Positions 16,214-23,837 of a stretch of 64,000 bases of DNA are shown here, one piece after another. A program made the translations under genes and the position numbers. Numbering within the stretch: position 1 is the first letter of the stretch; each line of letters begins with the position of its first letter. The DNA is taken from contig NZ_JHZA01000001.1 in NCBI RefSeq assembly GCF_000621165.1, positions 372,001 to 436,000 of the forward strand. The letters run 5' to 3'. The DNA comes from Enterovibrio calviensis DSM 14347. GTDB lineage: Bacteria > Pseudomonadota > Gammaproteobacteria > Enterobacterales > Vibrionaceae. The notes beneath the pieces are model-generated. The model was not told the origin of the DNA. It did no database searches and saw only the letters and a program-made list of their open reading frames with translations.

Positions 16214-17142
16214 TGACGATAGACACTGAATTCAATGGCGGAAACCTTGCTGCCGACAATCAATCTCCCTCGAAAGCGGCGTTGGAATTACTTGCCAATG
16301 CCTCTATCGAAGCGACACCCAAGCAAATTAGCGCGCTTCAGGCATCGGGTTATCACGCGCAGCCTCCTGATTGGCTTATAAGGGGCAGCTGCGTTTATGT
16401 TCCATTTCTTCCCGATGCCGAGTTTGAAAATGCGTTTGATACCTGCGAACAATTGCTGGTATGGGGGATGCAACCTATTCCCCATTTTCCTGCAAGAGCT
16501 ATTCCTAGTGACGCGGTGTTGCATCAATGGCTGGCAAGGTTGCAGGAGATTGGGGTGACCCAACTCTTGTTGATAGCGGGCGATATTAAAGAGCCTCGCG
16601 GCCCTTATCCCGACACGCTGACGTTATTGGCATCCGATCACTTATTGCATTATGGGTTTACGGGTTTTGGTTTTGCGGCGCACCCAGAAGGGCATCCTTT
16701 AGTGAGTGATGAGGTGATGACGCGGGCACTCGAATACAAATGTGCTTATGCAAAACGAAACATGCTGGCATCTTGGGTCGTGACTCAGTTTTCATTTGAC
16801 CATGTGGCGTTAACTCGATGGTTAGATGAATTTCATGCGATGGATACAGGCGCTCCCGTCTATTTGGGACTTGCTGGGCCAACGCGAATGAAAAACCTAT
16901 TGTCCTATGCCGCGCAATGTGGCGTGGCAACGTCGGCTAAAATGTTGAAGAAGTACAGCAGTGTTGCGCGGCTATTACGTCCGTGGACGCCCACAGAGGT
17001 ATTTGATGCGTTGGTCATTTACCAAACCACACATCTTAATTCGCCGTTGAAAGGCGTGCATCTTTTCCCGTTTGGCGGGCTTAAACAATCGAACGAATGG
17101 GTAGCGGCACAGAAGGTGTTGGCGAACGCGGAAAGTCGTTAA
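16210..17142 (+). CDS. MetF-like methylenetetrahydrofolate reductase family protein
   Basis: This 310-residue protein has the TIM-barrel pattern of methylenetetrahydrofolate reductases: MQPIPHFPARAIPSDAVLHQ (the conserved PHxxAR), LLLIAGDIKEPRGPY (GD motif), GFAAHPEGHP, and LAGPTRMKNLLSYAAQCGV ending the flavin site. It starts inside the stop of the DmdA-like gene, which points to translational coupling. With a demethylase making methyl-THF, this enzyme could oxidise it to methylene-THF, as MetF partners do in methylotrophic C1 pathways. It is divergent from biosynthetic MetF. The gene is followed by a strong hairpin. Confidence 0.75.
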   Translation: MMTIDTEFNGGNLAADNQSPSKAALELLANASIEATPKQISALQASGYHAQPPDWLIRGSCVYVPFLPDAEFENAFDTCEQLLVWGMQPIPHFPARAIPSDAVLHQWLARLQEIGVTQLLLIAGDIKEPRGPYPDTLTLLASDHLLHYGFTGFGFAAHPEGHPLVSDEVMTRALEYKCAYAKRNMLASWVVTQFSFDHVALTRWLDEFHAMDTGAPVYLGLAGPTRMKNLLSYAAQCGVATSAKMLKKYSSVARLLRPWTPTEVFDALVIYQTTHLNSPLKGVHLFPFGGLKQSNEWVAAQKVLANAESR

Positions 17143-17184
17143 TGGTAGTTCTTGGTAGTGAGCTGCATTGCCACTTAAAGGTCT

Positions 17185-17228
17185 GGCTGGAATAAGAGGT
17201 TACCTTTTGTTCCAGCCCATCTCTTTTT
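17185..17228 (+). terminator. Terminator of the DmdA-MetF operon
   Basis: GGCTGGAA (17185-17192) pairs with TTCCAGCC (17210-17217) and is followed by CATCTCTTTTT. The same hairpin, with TCTGGCTGGAATAAGAGGT conserved, recurs at 18704 after the next gene. Confidence 0.75.
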
Positions 17229-17273
17229 AGTCGACCTGGTTTTAGCCGATCTGGTTTTAGCCAATCATGATGA

Positions 17274-17304
17274 AAAAGCCGTTTAGCGAGACTGAACGGC
17301 TTTT
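17274..17304 (+). terminator. Second hairpin terminator before the flavin oxidoreductase gene
   Basis: AAAAGCCGTT (17274-17283) pairs with AACGGCTTTT (17295-17304) around an 11-base loop. It can work in either direction and insulates the next gene. Confidence 0.75.
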
Positions 17305-17384
17305 GCTCGCCTCCTAGATTCTCTGCCTATTTCCTCACTTTCGAATCCATTTCATGTCGCTTTCTTATGCGAGAGTGCCGCTCT

Positions 17385-17400
17385 CTTAATCTAGATTAAG
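17385..17400. promoter_or_regulatory. Perfect palindrome, candidate operator
   Basis: CTTAATCTAGATTAAG is a perfect 16-bp palindrome about 93 bases upstream of the Old Yellow Enzyme start, with no gene over it. It has the form of a dimeric repressor site (TetR, MarR or ArsR type) but no regulator gene is adjacent. Confidence 0.5.
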
Positions 17401-17492
17401 TTTTGTCTGCCATGTTCTCTGTACTATCCGCGTGAATTAGTGCCCATGCTTAATGGGTAACTCGCGTAAAACGATTTTAATGAGGATTAGAC

Positions 17493-18605
17493 TTGAGTTC
17501 TTTGTTTGCAGAAACCCGCATCGGTATCATGACACTTAAAAACCGCTTCATGAGAAGTGCGACGTGGGAAAATATGGCGACAGAAGATGGCCATATGACA
17601 GATAAACTTTACGCCATCTATGAAGAGCTCGCTCAAGGTGAGATCGGCCTGATCGTGACGGGTTACGCTAACATCGTTGAAGAAGAAAAGCCTAACGCGG
17701 GCATGATGGGCATGTATAACGACTCGTTTATCGAGGAATACAAAAAGCTCACTGAACTGGTTCATAACAACGATTCTAAAATCGTGATGCAATTGGCTTA
17801 TGGCGGCACGAAAACCACGCATGACCTTGGCAAACGAGTGATCTATGCACCAAGTGAAGTGCCTGAAAAAGGGACGCAAACACTTGGAAAAGCCATGACC
17901 ACAGATGAAATTGATTACATTGTTGATGCGTTTGCCAAAGCATCACTAAGAGCACAGCAATCGGGTTTTGATGGTGTAGAAATTCACGCTGCCCACACGT
18001 ACTTGATCAACCAGTTCTTAAGCCCTTATTACAACCAACGTGAAGATGAATACGGCGGTAGCTTAGAGAATCGCATGCGATTCTTGTTAGAGATATACGC
18101 GGCAACGCGCCAGCTAGTCGGCGACGATTTCCCTATCTTGGTTAAGCTCACCGCCTCTGAGTTTTTTGAAGGCGGCGCAACCTTCGATGAAACCCGCTTA
18201 GTGTGTAAAAAGCTCGAAGAAGTGGGGGTTGATGGCATCGTGGTGTCTGGCAACATTCATGGTAAAGCCGACACTATGATTGGCGAGTTACACGATGGCT
18301 TTACGATTCAAGCAGAAGGCTACTTTCATGAATACGGCCACGCAATCAGCCAAGATGTGAACATCCCTGTGATCACTGTGGGTGGCCTCACCGACTTTGA
18401 TGCCATTGAAGCCATCGCGAACAACACGGGTATTGAATACTTCGCTCTTTCACGCCCTTTGCTCTCTGAGCCGCACCTTGTGAAGCGCTGGAAAGAGGGC
18501 GACAGAAGCCCTGTAGAGTGTGAAAGATGTTCGAAGTGTCGCACTAAGCGCGGTAACTTCTGCGTCGTGAACAAAGACAGAAAGGTCCAGCTTGCGCGTA
18601 TGTAG
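17493..18605 (+). CDS. Old Yellow Enzyme family NAD(P)H:flavin oxidoreductase
   Basis: This 370-residue FMN TIM-barrel enzyme reduces activated C=C bonds or nitro compounds. The signature blocks are LKNRFMRSATWENMATEDGH, the histidine pair HAAHTYLINQFLSP (substrate site), YNQREDEYGGSLENRMRFLLEI, and the phosphate-binding VITVGGLTDFD. The C-terminus has CERCSKCRTKRGNFC, a cysteine cluster seen in bacterial OYE-like proteins of the larger class, though without the full iron-sulfur/FAD half. Translation starts with TTG at 17493, supported by an AGGA site 7 bases upstream. The gene stands between two copies of a similar hairpin and behind a palindromic operator candidate. Confidence 0.85.
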   Translation: MSSLFAETRIGIMTLKNRFMRSATWENMATEDGHMTDKLYAIYEELAQGEIGLIVTGYANIVEEEKPNAGMMGMYNDSFIEEYKKLTELVHNNDSKIVMQLAYGGTKTTHDLGKRVIYAPSEVPEKGTQTLGKAMTTDEIDYIVDAFAKASLRAQQSGFDGVEIHAAHTYLINQFLSPYYNQREDEYGGSLENRMRFLLEIYAATRQLVGDDFPILVKLTASEFFEGGATFDETRLVCKKLEEVGVDGIVVSGNIHGKADTMIGELHDGFTIQAEGYFHEYGHAISQDVNIPVITVGGLTDFDAIEAIANNTGIEYFALSRPLLSEPHLVKRWKEGDRSPVECERCSKCRTKRGNFCVVNKDRKVQLARM

Positions 18606-18703
18606 TCGTGTGAGTTGTCTTCGTTGCTCTAATTCGGATCATGTCTGAGCGAGCGCAACTTAGCGCCTAGATAGAGAACCCAGCTGATTCACCACGAAAA
18701 AGT

Positions 18704-18749
18704 CTGGCTGGAATAAGAGGTGACTCTTGCTCCAGCCAGTCTTGTTTTC
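18704..18749 (+). terminator. Terminator after the flavin oxidoreductase gene
   Basis: CTGGCTGGA (18704-18712) pairs with TCCAGCCAG (18731-18739), followed by TCTTGTTTTC. An inner stem (AAGAG/CTCTT) extends it. It repeats the hairpin at 17185. Confidence 0.75.
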
Positions 18750-18831
18750 GTCAGCTTAGTGTTAGCTAATCTGTTTCATAAAGCGTTATTGAGTCTGTTG
18801 AAGAGCCCAAGCGCGATGATGTCTTAGCGCT

Positions 18832-19866
18832 CTATTTACACTGACTCAAGCTGTTCACCATGGCGTTAATCAAGGTTTGATATTGCGTGCTGCCAACAGG
18901 AATGCTTGCGCCCAATGGGTCCATCACACCGATGGTTGTAATGCTGGTGCCCTCAAACACATTCTTCACCAAACCTGGGTTATATTGCGGTTCGGTAAAC
19001 ACACAATTAACGCTGAGATTTTTAACCGTATCTCTGATTTCTTTGATGCGCGCTGGGCTTGGATCTTCTGCATCGCCCAATGCAATGGCCCCCGCGGCTG
19101 AAATATCAAAACGCTTTTCAAAGTATTGGTAAGCATCGTGGAAAACGATGAATTTCACCTCGCCAAGACCCCCAATTTTAGTGCGCGTGCCTTCAATCAG
19201 AGCATTAAGAGATGCAGTCGCTTCAGCGGCATTGCGTTTGTAGGTTGATGCATTGTCAGAATCGGCGGCTGACAACTTCTCTTGAATCACAACCACCCAT
19301 GCTTTGGCGTTTTCAGGGTCAAGCCATGCATGAGGGTCACTTCCGTGATGATCGTGCCCATGATGGTCGCCCGCGTCTTTGTGTTCCGCGTGCTCATCGT
19401 GTTCTTTGTGCTCGTCATGATGCTTTTCGTTATCATCATGATGTTCATCTTCGTGTTTGTCCTGATGTTCATCGTCATGGTGTTCGTCACCATGGTCACT
19501 ATGGGCTTCGAACGTCGCGCCTTCACGGTATTCAAGCGTGTGGGTTTGTTCCAGCGCGAGCATTTCAATTTTCTCAGCGGAACCCGCGACGTTATCTAAT
19601 GCTTTTTCTAACCAAGGGGTTAGCCCTTCGCCCATCCAGAAAACCACCTCCGCATCTGACAGGGCTTTGGCTTGCGAAGGACGCAGTGTGTACTCGTGAG
19701 GCGAAGATTCCGCGGGAATCAATAAATCAGGTTCGCCAACCCCTTCCATGACCTGACTAACCAGTGAATGAAGCGGCGCAATGTCCACGGCAACATTTGG
19801 GGCTGCTTGAACGTGAAAAGACATGCCTAAGCCAAACGCGGCATAAGCAAATAAAGAGTGACGCAT
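18832..19866 (-). CDS. znuA: Zinc ABC transporter periplasmic binding protein
   Basis: This 344-residue cluster-9 metal-binding protein has a signal peptide ending ...FHVQA. Zinc ligands visible are His in IAPLHSLVSQVM, His in DPHAWLDPENAKAWV, and His in IVFHDAYQYFEKRF. Between the first two lies a His/Asp/Glu-rich loop (residues ~120-178, over 25 His), the hallmark of zinc- rather than manganese-specific members. It also has a Cys pair late in the chain. An AAAGGGAGA site precedes the ATG. It is transcribed away from znuCB across the shared Zur box and captures zinc for import by ZnuBC. Confidence 0.95.
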   Translation of the reverse strand: MRHSLFAYAAFGLGMSFHVQAAPNVAVDIAPLHSLVSQVMEGVGEPDLLIPAESSPHEYTLRPSQAKALSDAEVVFWMGEGLTPWLEKALDNVAGSAEKIEMLALEQTHTLEYREGATFEAHSDHGDEHHDDEHQDKHEDEHHDDNEKHHDEHKEHDEHAEHKDAGDHHGHDHHGSDPHAWLDPENAKAWVVVIQEKLSAADSDNASTYKRNAAEATASLNALIEGTRTKIGGLGEVKFIVFHDAYQYFEKRFDISAAGAIALGDAEDPSPARIKEIRDTVKNLSVNCVFTEPQYNPGLVKNVFEGTSITTIGVMDPLGASIPVGSTQYQTLINAMVNSLSQCK

Positions 19867-19942
19867 GAATTTCTCCCTTTCAATGAGTCCTGTAAAAGCT
19901 CAAAAGCTTCGTGAATAGCAAACTAACGTGAGTAGCAAACTT

Positions 19943-19968
19943 AATTGTTATGTTATAACATAACAATT
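19943..19968. promoter_or_regulatory. Zur box between znuA and znuC
   Basis: A 26-bp perfect palindrome with half-site AATTGTTATGTTA sits in the divergent control region. The core TGTTATgTTATAACATAACA fits the Zur consensus (GTTATAnTATAAC type). It is positioned to repress both directions when zinc is plentiful. Confidence 0.85.
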
Positions 19969-20034
19969 ACATCAAGCGTAACCCCTCGGATCTAGCGCTG
20001 TTTTGTTTTTGGGTAGTCATAAGGAAATGCCTCA

Positions 20035-20754
20035 ATGCTGATTGAGTGCCACAACGTGTCCATTCGTCTTGGGCAACGAAACATTCTCCGCGACATTAAT
20101 CTTTCAGTGCATGCAGGTGAAATCATCACTCTTGTCGGCCCCAACGGCGCGGGTAAGAGCACACTCTTCAAAGCCTTTATCGGCGCACTTTCCCCAAGCG
20201 CTGGCGACATAAACAAAGCCTCTGATTTGCGGATTGGGTACGTCCCTCAGCGTTTATACATTGATGAAACCCTGCCAATCACCGTTTCTCGTTTTATGAA
20301 TTTACCCCGTACCCATTCGCGTGATGTCGTGGCGCAGGCACTTGCAGATGCGGGCGTCGCGGGGTTGGATAAACAACAAGTGATGGATTTATCCGGTGGG
20401 CAGTTTCAGCGGGTACTGCTAGCGCGCGCACTGCTTGGCGAACCGAATTTGTTGTTGCTTGATGAAGCAACACAAGGGTTAGACCATCGTGGAACCGCCG
20501 ACTTTTACCGACAAATCGCCAAGGTCAGAGAAACACGCGGCTGCGCCATTGTGATGATCAGCCATGAGTTGCACGTGGTGATGAAACAAACCGATTGGGT
20601 AATTTGCCTCAATGGCCACATCTGTTGCCAAGGCGAGCCTGACGTCATCAGTGATTCACACGAATACCGCGCTTTGTTTGGCCTGGATTCGCATGACGAC
20701 ACGGCATTGAATTTGCGGGAATCCCGCCGCCAACCTGCTACGGGAACGTTTTAA
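20035..20754 (+). CDS. znuC: Zinc ABC transporter ATP-binding subunit
   Basis: This 239-residue cytoplasmic ATPase energises zinc import. Motifs: Walker A GPNGAGKST (residue ~36), Q-loop YVPQR, signature LSGGQFQRVLLARAL, Walker B LLLLDEA and switch His in MISHEL. The Walker A and Q-loop are of cluster-9 metal transporters. The gene is followed without a gap by znuB (TAA then ATG). An AAGGA site lies about 9 bases before the ATG. It is expected to be repressed by Zur through the palindrome 70 bases upstream. Confidence 0.95.
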   Translation: MLIECHNVSIRLGQRNILRDINLSVHAGEIITLVGPNGAGKSTLFKAFIGALSPSAGDINKASDLRIGYVPQRLYIDETLPITVSRFMNLPRTHSRDVVAQALADAGVAGLDKQQVMDLSGGQFQRVLLARALLGEPNLLLLDEATQGLDHRGTADFYRQIAKVRETRGCAIVMISHELHVVMKQTDWVICLNGHICCQGEPDVISDSHEYRALFGLDSHDDTALNLRESRRQPATGTF

Positions 20755-21579
20755 ATGTTTGATGATTTTTTAATTCGCGCAATGCTCGCCAGTGTCGGCG
20801 TGGCATTGGCTGCAGCTCCGTTAGGGTGCTTCGTGGTGTGGCGACGCATGGCGTATTTCGGTGATGCAACGGCGCACGCTGCGGTGCTGGGCGTGGCGCT
20901 TTCGCTCACGCTCTCTACCCCCATTTTTGCGGGCGTGTTGGTCGTTTCTTTATTAATGGCAATGACGGTTTCAAGCCTAAGCGGGCGCGGCTTTGCCATG
21001 GATACTTTACTTGGTGTGATGGCACACTCTTCTTTGGCGATAGGACTTGTCGCCGTTTCTTTTCTTTCTGGCGTTAGGATTGACCTGATGTCTTATCTCT
21101 TCGGGGATATTCTCGCCGTCGGCCCCACGGATCTTTGGCTGATTTGGGGCGGCGCAGCACTGGTATTGTCGCTCATCGCGTACCGTTGGTCTGGGCTACT
21201 TCTCTCTACATTAAACCCCGACCTTGCACTTGCGAGCGGCTTTAATCCCAAGCGCGAGCAATTCATCCTTACCCTCTCTCTCGCGATTGTCGTCGCCGTT
21301 GCCATTAAAGTCGTCGGTGTGCTTCTCATTGCCGCCATGCTGATTGTGCCCGCCGCAACGGCACGTCCATTAAGCCGAACGCCTGAAATCATGGCGGTGA
21401 TGGCAGCGCTTATCGCGGTATGTGCCAGCATCATAGGTCTTCGCAGTTCCTACGTGTTTGACACACCCACAGGCGCAACCATTGTGTGTGTTTGCACCGG
21501 TCTGTTTATGGTCACCAATATCGCCGCAAGGTTATTTGTGCAAGGTCGCGAAAGGTTCGCTTCATTAAAAGAAAATTAG
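20755..21579 (+). CDS. znuB: Zinc ABC transporter permease subunit
   Basis: This 274-residue integral membrane protein has eight or nine hydrophobic segments and the ABC-3 family pattern (YFGDATAHAAVLGVAL near residue 40, and LLIAAMLIVPAATARPLSRTPEIMAV near 200). The His residue in the first motif is conserved in zinc permeases. It starts directly after the znuC stop and is followed after 10 bases by the gamma-carbonic-anhydrase-like gene, so all are probably one transcript. Confidence 0.95.
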   Translation: MFDDFLIRAMLASVGVALAAAPLGCFVVWRRMAYFGDATAHAAVLGVALSLTLSTPIFAGVLVVSLLMAMTVSSLSGRGFAMDTLLGVMAHSSLAIGLVAVSFLSGVRIDLMSYLFGDILAVGPTDLWLIWGGAALVLSLIAYRWSGLLLSTLNPDLALASGFNPKREQFILTLSLAIVVAVAIKVVGVLLIAAMLIVPAATARPLSRTPEIMAVMAALIAVCASIIGLRSSYVFDTPTGATIVCVCTGLFMVTNIAARLFVQGRERFASLKEN

Positions 21580-21589
21580 GGAGAATCAC

Positions 21590-22150
21590 TTGCTGAGAAA
21601 AAATCCATCAGGCCACTACCCGAGCGTGTCTGAAAAGGCATTTATTGATCCTACAGCCATCATCTGTGGTCACGTCATCATTGAAGACAATGTGTTTGTT
21701 GGGCCCTATGCGGTGATCCGCGCTGATGAGGTCGATGAAACCGGTGAGATGCAGCCAATCACCATTCAACGAGACTCCAACATTCAAGATGGCGTGGTGA
21801 TTCACTCTAAAAGCGGCGCTGTGGTTTCCATCGGAAAGCAAACCTCCATCGCGCACCGTTCGATTGTTCATGGCCCCTGTACAATTGGCGACAACGTGTT
21901 CCTTGGGTTCAATACCGTGGTGTTTCGCACCACCATTGGCGAAGGCTGCGTGATCCGCCATAACTGCGTGGTCGATGGCGTCGATTTACCTGCGGCATAC
22001 CACGTTCCTCCGATGACGAACATAGGCCCTGCATTCGACTTGGATTCGATCGAAAAAGTCCCGCCTGAATATTCCAGCTTTTCTGAATCCGTAGTTGAAG
22101 CAAACAATGCCTTGGTTGAAGGTTACAAAAGGTTAGCGAATGAATTCTAA
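21590..22150 (+). CDS. Gamma-carbonic-anhydrase-like hexapeptide-repeat protein
   Basis: This 186-residue left-handed beta-helix protein has hexapeptide repeats from IICGHVIIEDNVFVGPYAVI to TTIGEGCVIRHNCVV and a C-terminal helix. The metal triad of Cam-type carbonic anhydrases is plausibly present: a His in VVIHSKSG and the HxxxxH pair in IAHRSIVHG. The catalytic acidic residue is less certain. Translation starts at TTG (21590), chosen because an AGGGAG site is 6 bases before it; the gene overlaps the next by 11 bases. Placement in a znu operon suggests an enzyme induced in zinc starvation, perhaps one that can use another metal such as Fe or Co in place of a zinc carbonic anhydrase. This last point is inference. 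Confidence 0.75.
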   Translation: MLRKNPSGHYPSVSEKAFIDPTAIICGHVIIEDNVFVGPYAVIRADEVDETGEMQPITIQRDSNIQDGVVIHSKSGAVVSIGKQTSIAHRSIVHGPCTIGDNVFLGFNTVVFRTTIGEGCVIRHNCVVDGVDLPAAYHVPPMTNIGPAFDLDSIEKVPPEYSSFSESVVEANNALVEGYKRLANEF

Positions 22151-23150
22151 TGCCGCCCCAATGCTCGCCGTTCCCACAAACATCATTACCGGTTTCTTGG
22201 GGGTGGGTAAAACATCGGCGATTCTACATTTACTGAAAAACAAACCGTCTAATGAACGTTGGGCGGTGTTGGTGAATGAGTTTGGCGAAATTGGCGTCGA
22301 TGGCAGTTTGTTTGAAGGCACACACACCAAACAACAAGGTGTGTTTATCCGCGAGGTGCCCGGTGGCTGCATGTGCTGTGCGGCGGGGCTTCCTATGCAA
22401 ATTGCGCTTTCACAACTGCTTTCTGAAGCCAGGCCAGATCGTCTGTTGATCGAACCCACAGGGTTAGGCCACCCTAAAGAAGTGCTAGAGGTACTGACAT
22501 CCAAGTATTACCAAGAGGTGATCGCATTGCAAAAAACGCTGACCTTGGTGGATGCAAGAACCCTTTCCGACGAACGCTACACCAACCACGCCACGTTTAA
22601 TCAGCAGATTGCGATGGCCGACTTAATCGTCGGGAATAAAGTCGACTTATACCGTGAAGGCGACACGGCGAAACTGGCTAACTACATCAAAGAACACGCT
22701 GCGCCGCAGACGGAAATTACGTTAACCCAAAACGGCGACATTCCATTTTCTCTCCTGTCTGGCCCAAGTGCGAATCACCTGCTGAACCCACATGGTCACC
22801 ACCATCATCACCATAAACAAGACAAGCCATTGGCCTCTGAGCTGCCACTTCCTGAATCCGGTTTTCTTAAAGCAGAAAACCAAGATGAAGGCTATTCGAG
22901 CATTGGTTGGCGCTTTTCCGCGAGCAAAGTCTTCGACTACCAAAAGCTCTCAACGTTTTTGTCGACCATTCGTGCGGTGAGAATGAAAGCGGTGTTTATT
23001 ACAGACACGGGCGTGTTTGGCTATAACCTTACCCTCGACGCGCTGAATGAAATGGAGTTGGATGATGCGATGGAAAGCCGCATTGAAGTGATTTCCGATC
23101 GCCAACAAGCTGAATTGGAACCGAACTTGTTGGCCTGTGTGCTTGGCTAA
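22140..23150 (+). CDS. COG0523 (CobW/ZNG) GTPase, zinc-metallochaperone type
   Basis: This 336-residue G3E-family GTPase has Walker A GFLGVGKT, the metal site GGCMCC (CxCC), the guanine loop NKVD and a C-terminal CobW domain. Before that domain it has a poly-His stretch (HGHHHHHHK) at residues ~219-227. In the family, members near zinc-uptake genes are zinc chaperones that deliver zinc to client enzymes in starvation. It overlaps the carbonic-anhydrase-like gene and is the last gene of the znuC operon, so Zur control is likely. The client here might be the adjacent hexapeptide protein. Confidence 0.9.
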   Translation: MNSNAAPMLAVPTNIITGFLGVGKTSAILHLLKNKPSNERWAVLVNEFGEIGVDGSLFEGTHTKQQGVFIREVPGGCMCCAAGLPMQIALSQLLSEARPDRLLIEPTGLGHPKEVLEVLTSKYYQEVIALQKTLTLVDARTLSDERYTNHATFNQQIAMADLIVGNKVDLYREGDTAKLANYIKEHAAPQTEITLTQNGDIPFSLLSGPSANHLLNPHGHHHHHHKQDKPLASELPLPESGFLKAENQDEGYSSIGWRFSASKVFDYQKLSTFLSTIRAVRMKAVFITDTGVFGYNLTLDALNEMELDDAMESRIEVISDRQQAELEPNLLACVLG

Positions 23151-23171
23151 TAACGTTGACTAAACCTAAAC

Positions 23172-23192
23172 GGGCTGACGTATCAGCCCTTT
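23172..23192 (+). terminator. Terminator of the znuCB operon
   Basis: GGGCTGA (23172-23178) pairs with TCAGCCC (23183-23189) around CGTA with TTT after it. It lies 22 bases past the last stop. Confidence 0.7.
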
Positions 23193-23288
23193 ATGCCCCT
23201 TTGTTGAGGCTTTAAGACAACATAAGCTTTGGAAATTTTCACGTTGCGGTATGCTGGTTTTTTCAGCCAACAAACGGGACGTTTTGCC

Positions 23289-23495
23289 ATGTTTTTTCGC
23301 GTTCTAAGTCTATTGGTTGCTGTCGGCGTTATCGCTCTTATTGTCACTCCCGATGCTCCCGAATACCTACGTTGGATGGTGTGGGTGTATCTGTTTGTGA
23401 TGTGCGGTATCGGTATGCTTGCTATGAATGCGCCGAGGATACACCAATGGTGGTTAACGAAAGAGGCTGAGCTGAAATCGCGGTTTAAGCGCTAA
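23289..23495 (+). CDS. Small inner-membrane protein, unknown
   Basis: This 68-residue protein has two membrane segments (residues ~2-20 and ~28-47) and a basic tail with RIHQWWLTKEAELKSRFKR. The ATG at 23289 is preferred on its hydrophobic start; a longer frame begins with TTG at 23229. No good ribosome site is visible for either. The family is not recognised. Confidence 0.5.
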   Translation: MFFRVLSLLVAVGVIALIVTPDAPEYLRWMVWVYLFVMCGIGMLAMNAPRIHQWWLTKEAELKSRFKR

Positions 23496-23501
23496 CGTAA
23501 C

Positions 23502-23533
23502 AAAAACAGGGAGATGGCAATGCCACCTCCCTG
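23502..23533 (-). terminator. Minus-strand terminator
   Basis: CAGGGAG-a-TGGCA (23508-23520) pairs with TGCCA-c-CTCCCTG (23521-23533). On the minus strand it is followed by TTTTTGTT, so it can end transcripts from the helicase gene after passing the repeat element. Confidence 0.65.
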
Positions 23534-23537
23534 CTAA

Positions 23538-23802
23538 ACCCAAGTAACCTGAAGATGCAGGATTCAGCGAGCTTCACTGACGTTATGATCAAGGCGTCCC
23601 TTTGCCGATGTAGTGAGCTCCATCAAAAAGGGACAACACCGAGCATGGCGTCAGTCAACTCGCCCGAAGGGAGGCCCTCAGAGCGTCCACTTCATCGTTA
23701 AATTCCTGTGAAATAGAATGACTATTCCTACAAGAATTTGCCTCGAATTGAACACTCTGATGGCCTCTGAAATCGAGCATCTTCAGGTTGCTTGGGTATA
23801 TA
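23538..23802. mobile_element. Non-coding element with inverted terminal repeats (MITE-like)
   Basis: The ends are imperfect inverted repeats: left CCCAAGTAACCTGAAGATGC, right (reversed) CCCAAGCAACCTGAAGATGC, inside a TATA-like target (right end GGGTATATA). The ~265-bp body has no open frame. It contains a dyad around GGCGTCCC/GGGACA and a GCCCGAAGGGAGGCCCTCAGA stretch that suggest a structured RNA or hairpins. A 52-bp right-end piece is at 12385 and a minimal hairpin form at 61763. It resembles interspersed repeats common in Vibrionaceae genomes. Confidence 0.65.
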
Positions 23803-23837
23803 CAGTCAGTCATCTGATTACGCGTTTAGCGTTGGGC

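Noticed and set aside
19212-19751. Long plus-strand frame rich in His and Arg across znuA
   Set aside because: It is the complement of the znuA His-rich region, with no ribosome site or family match.
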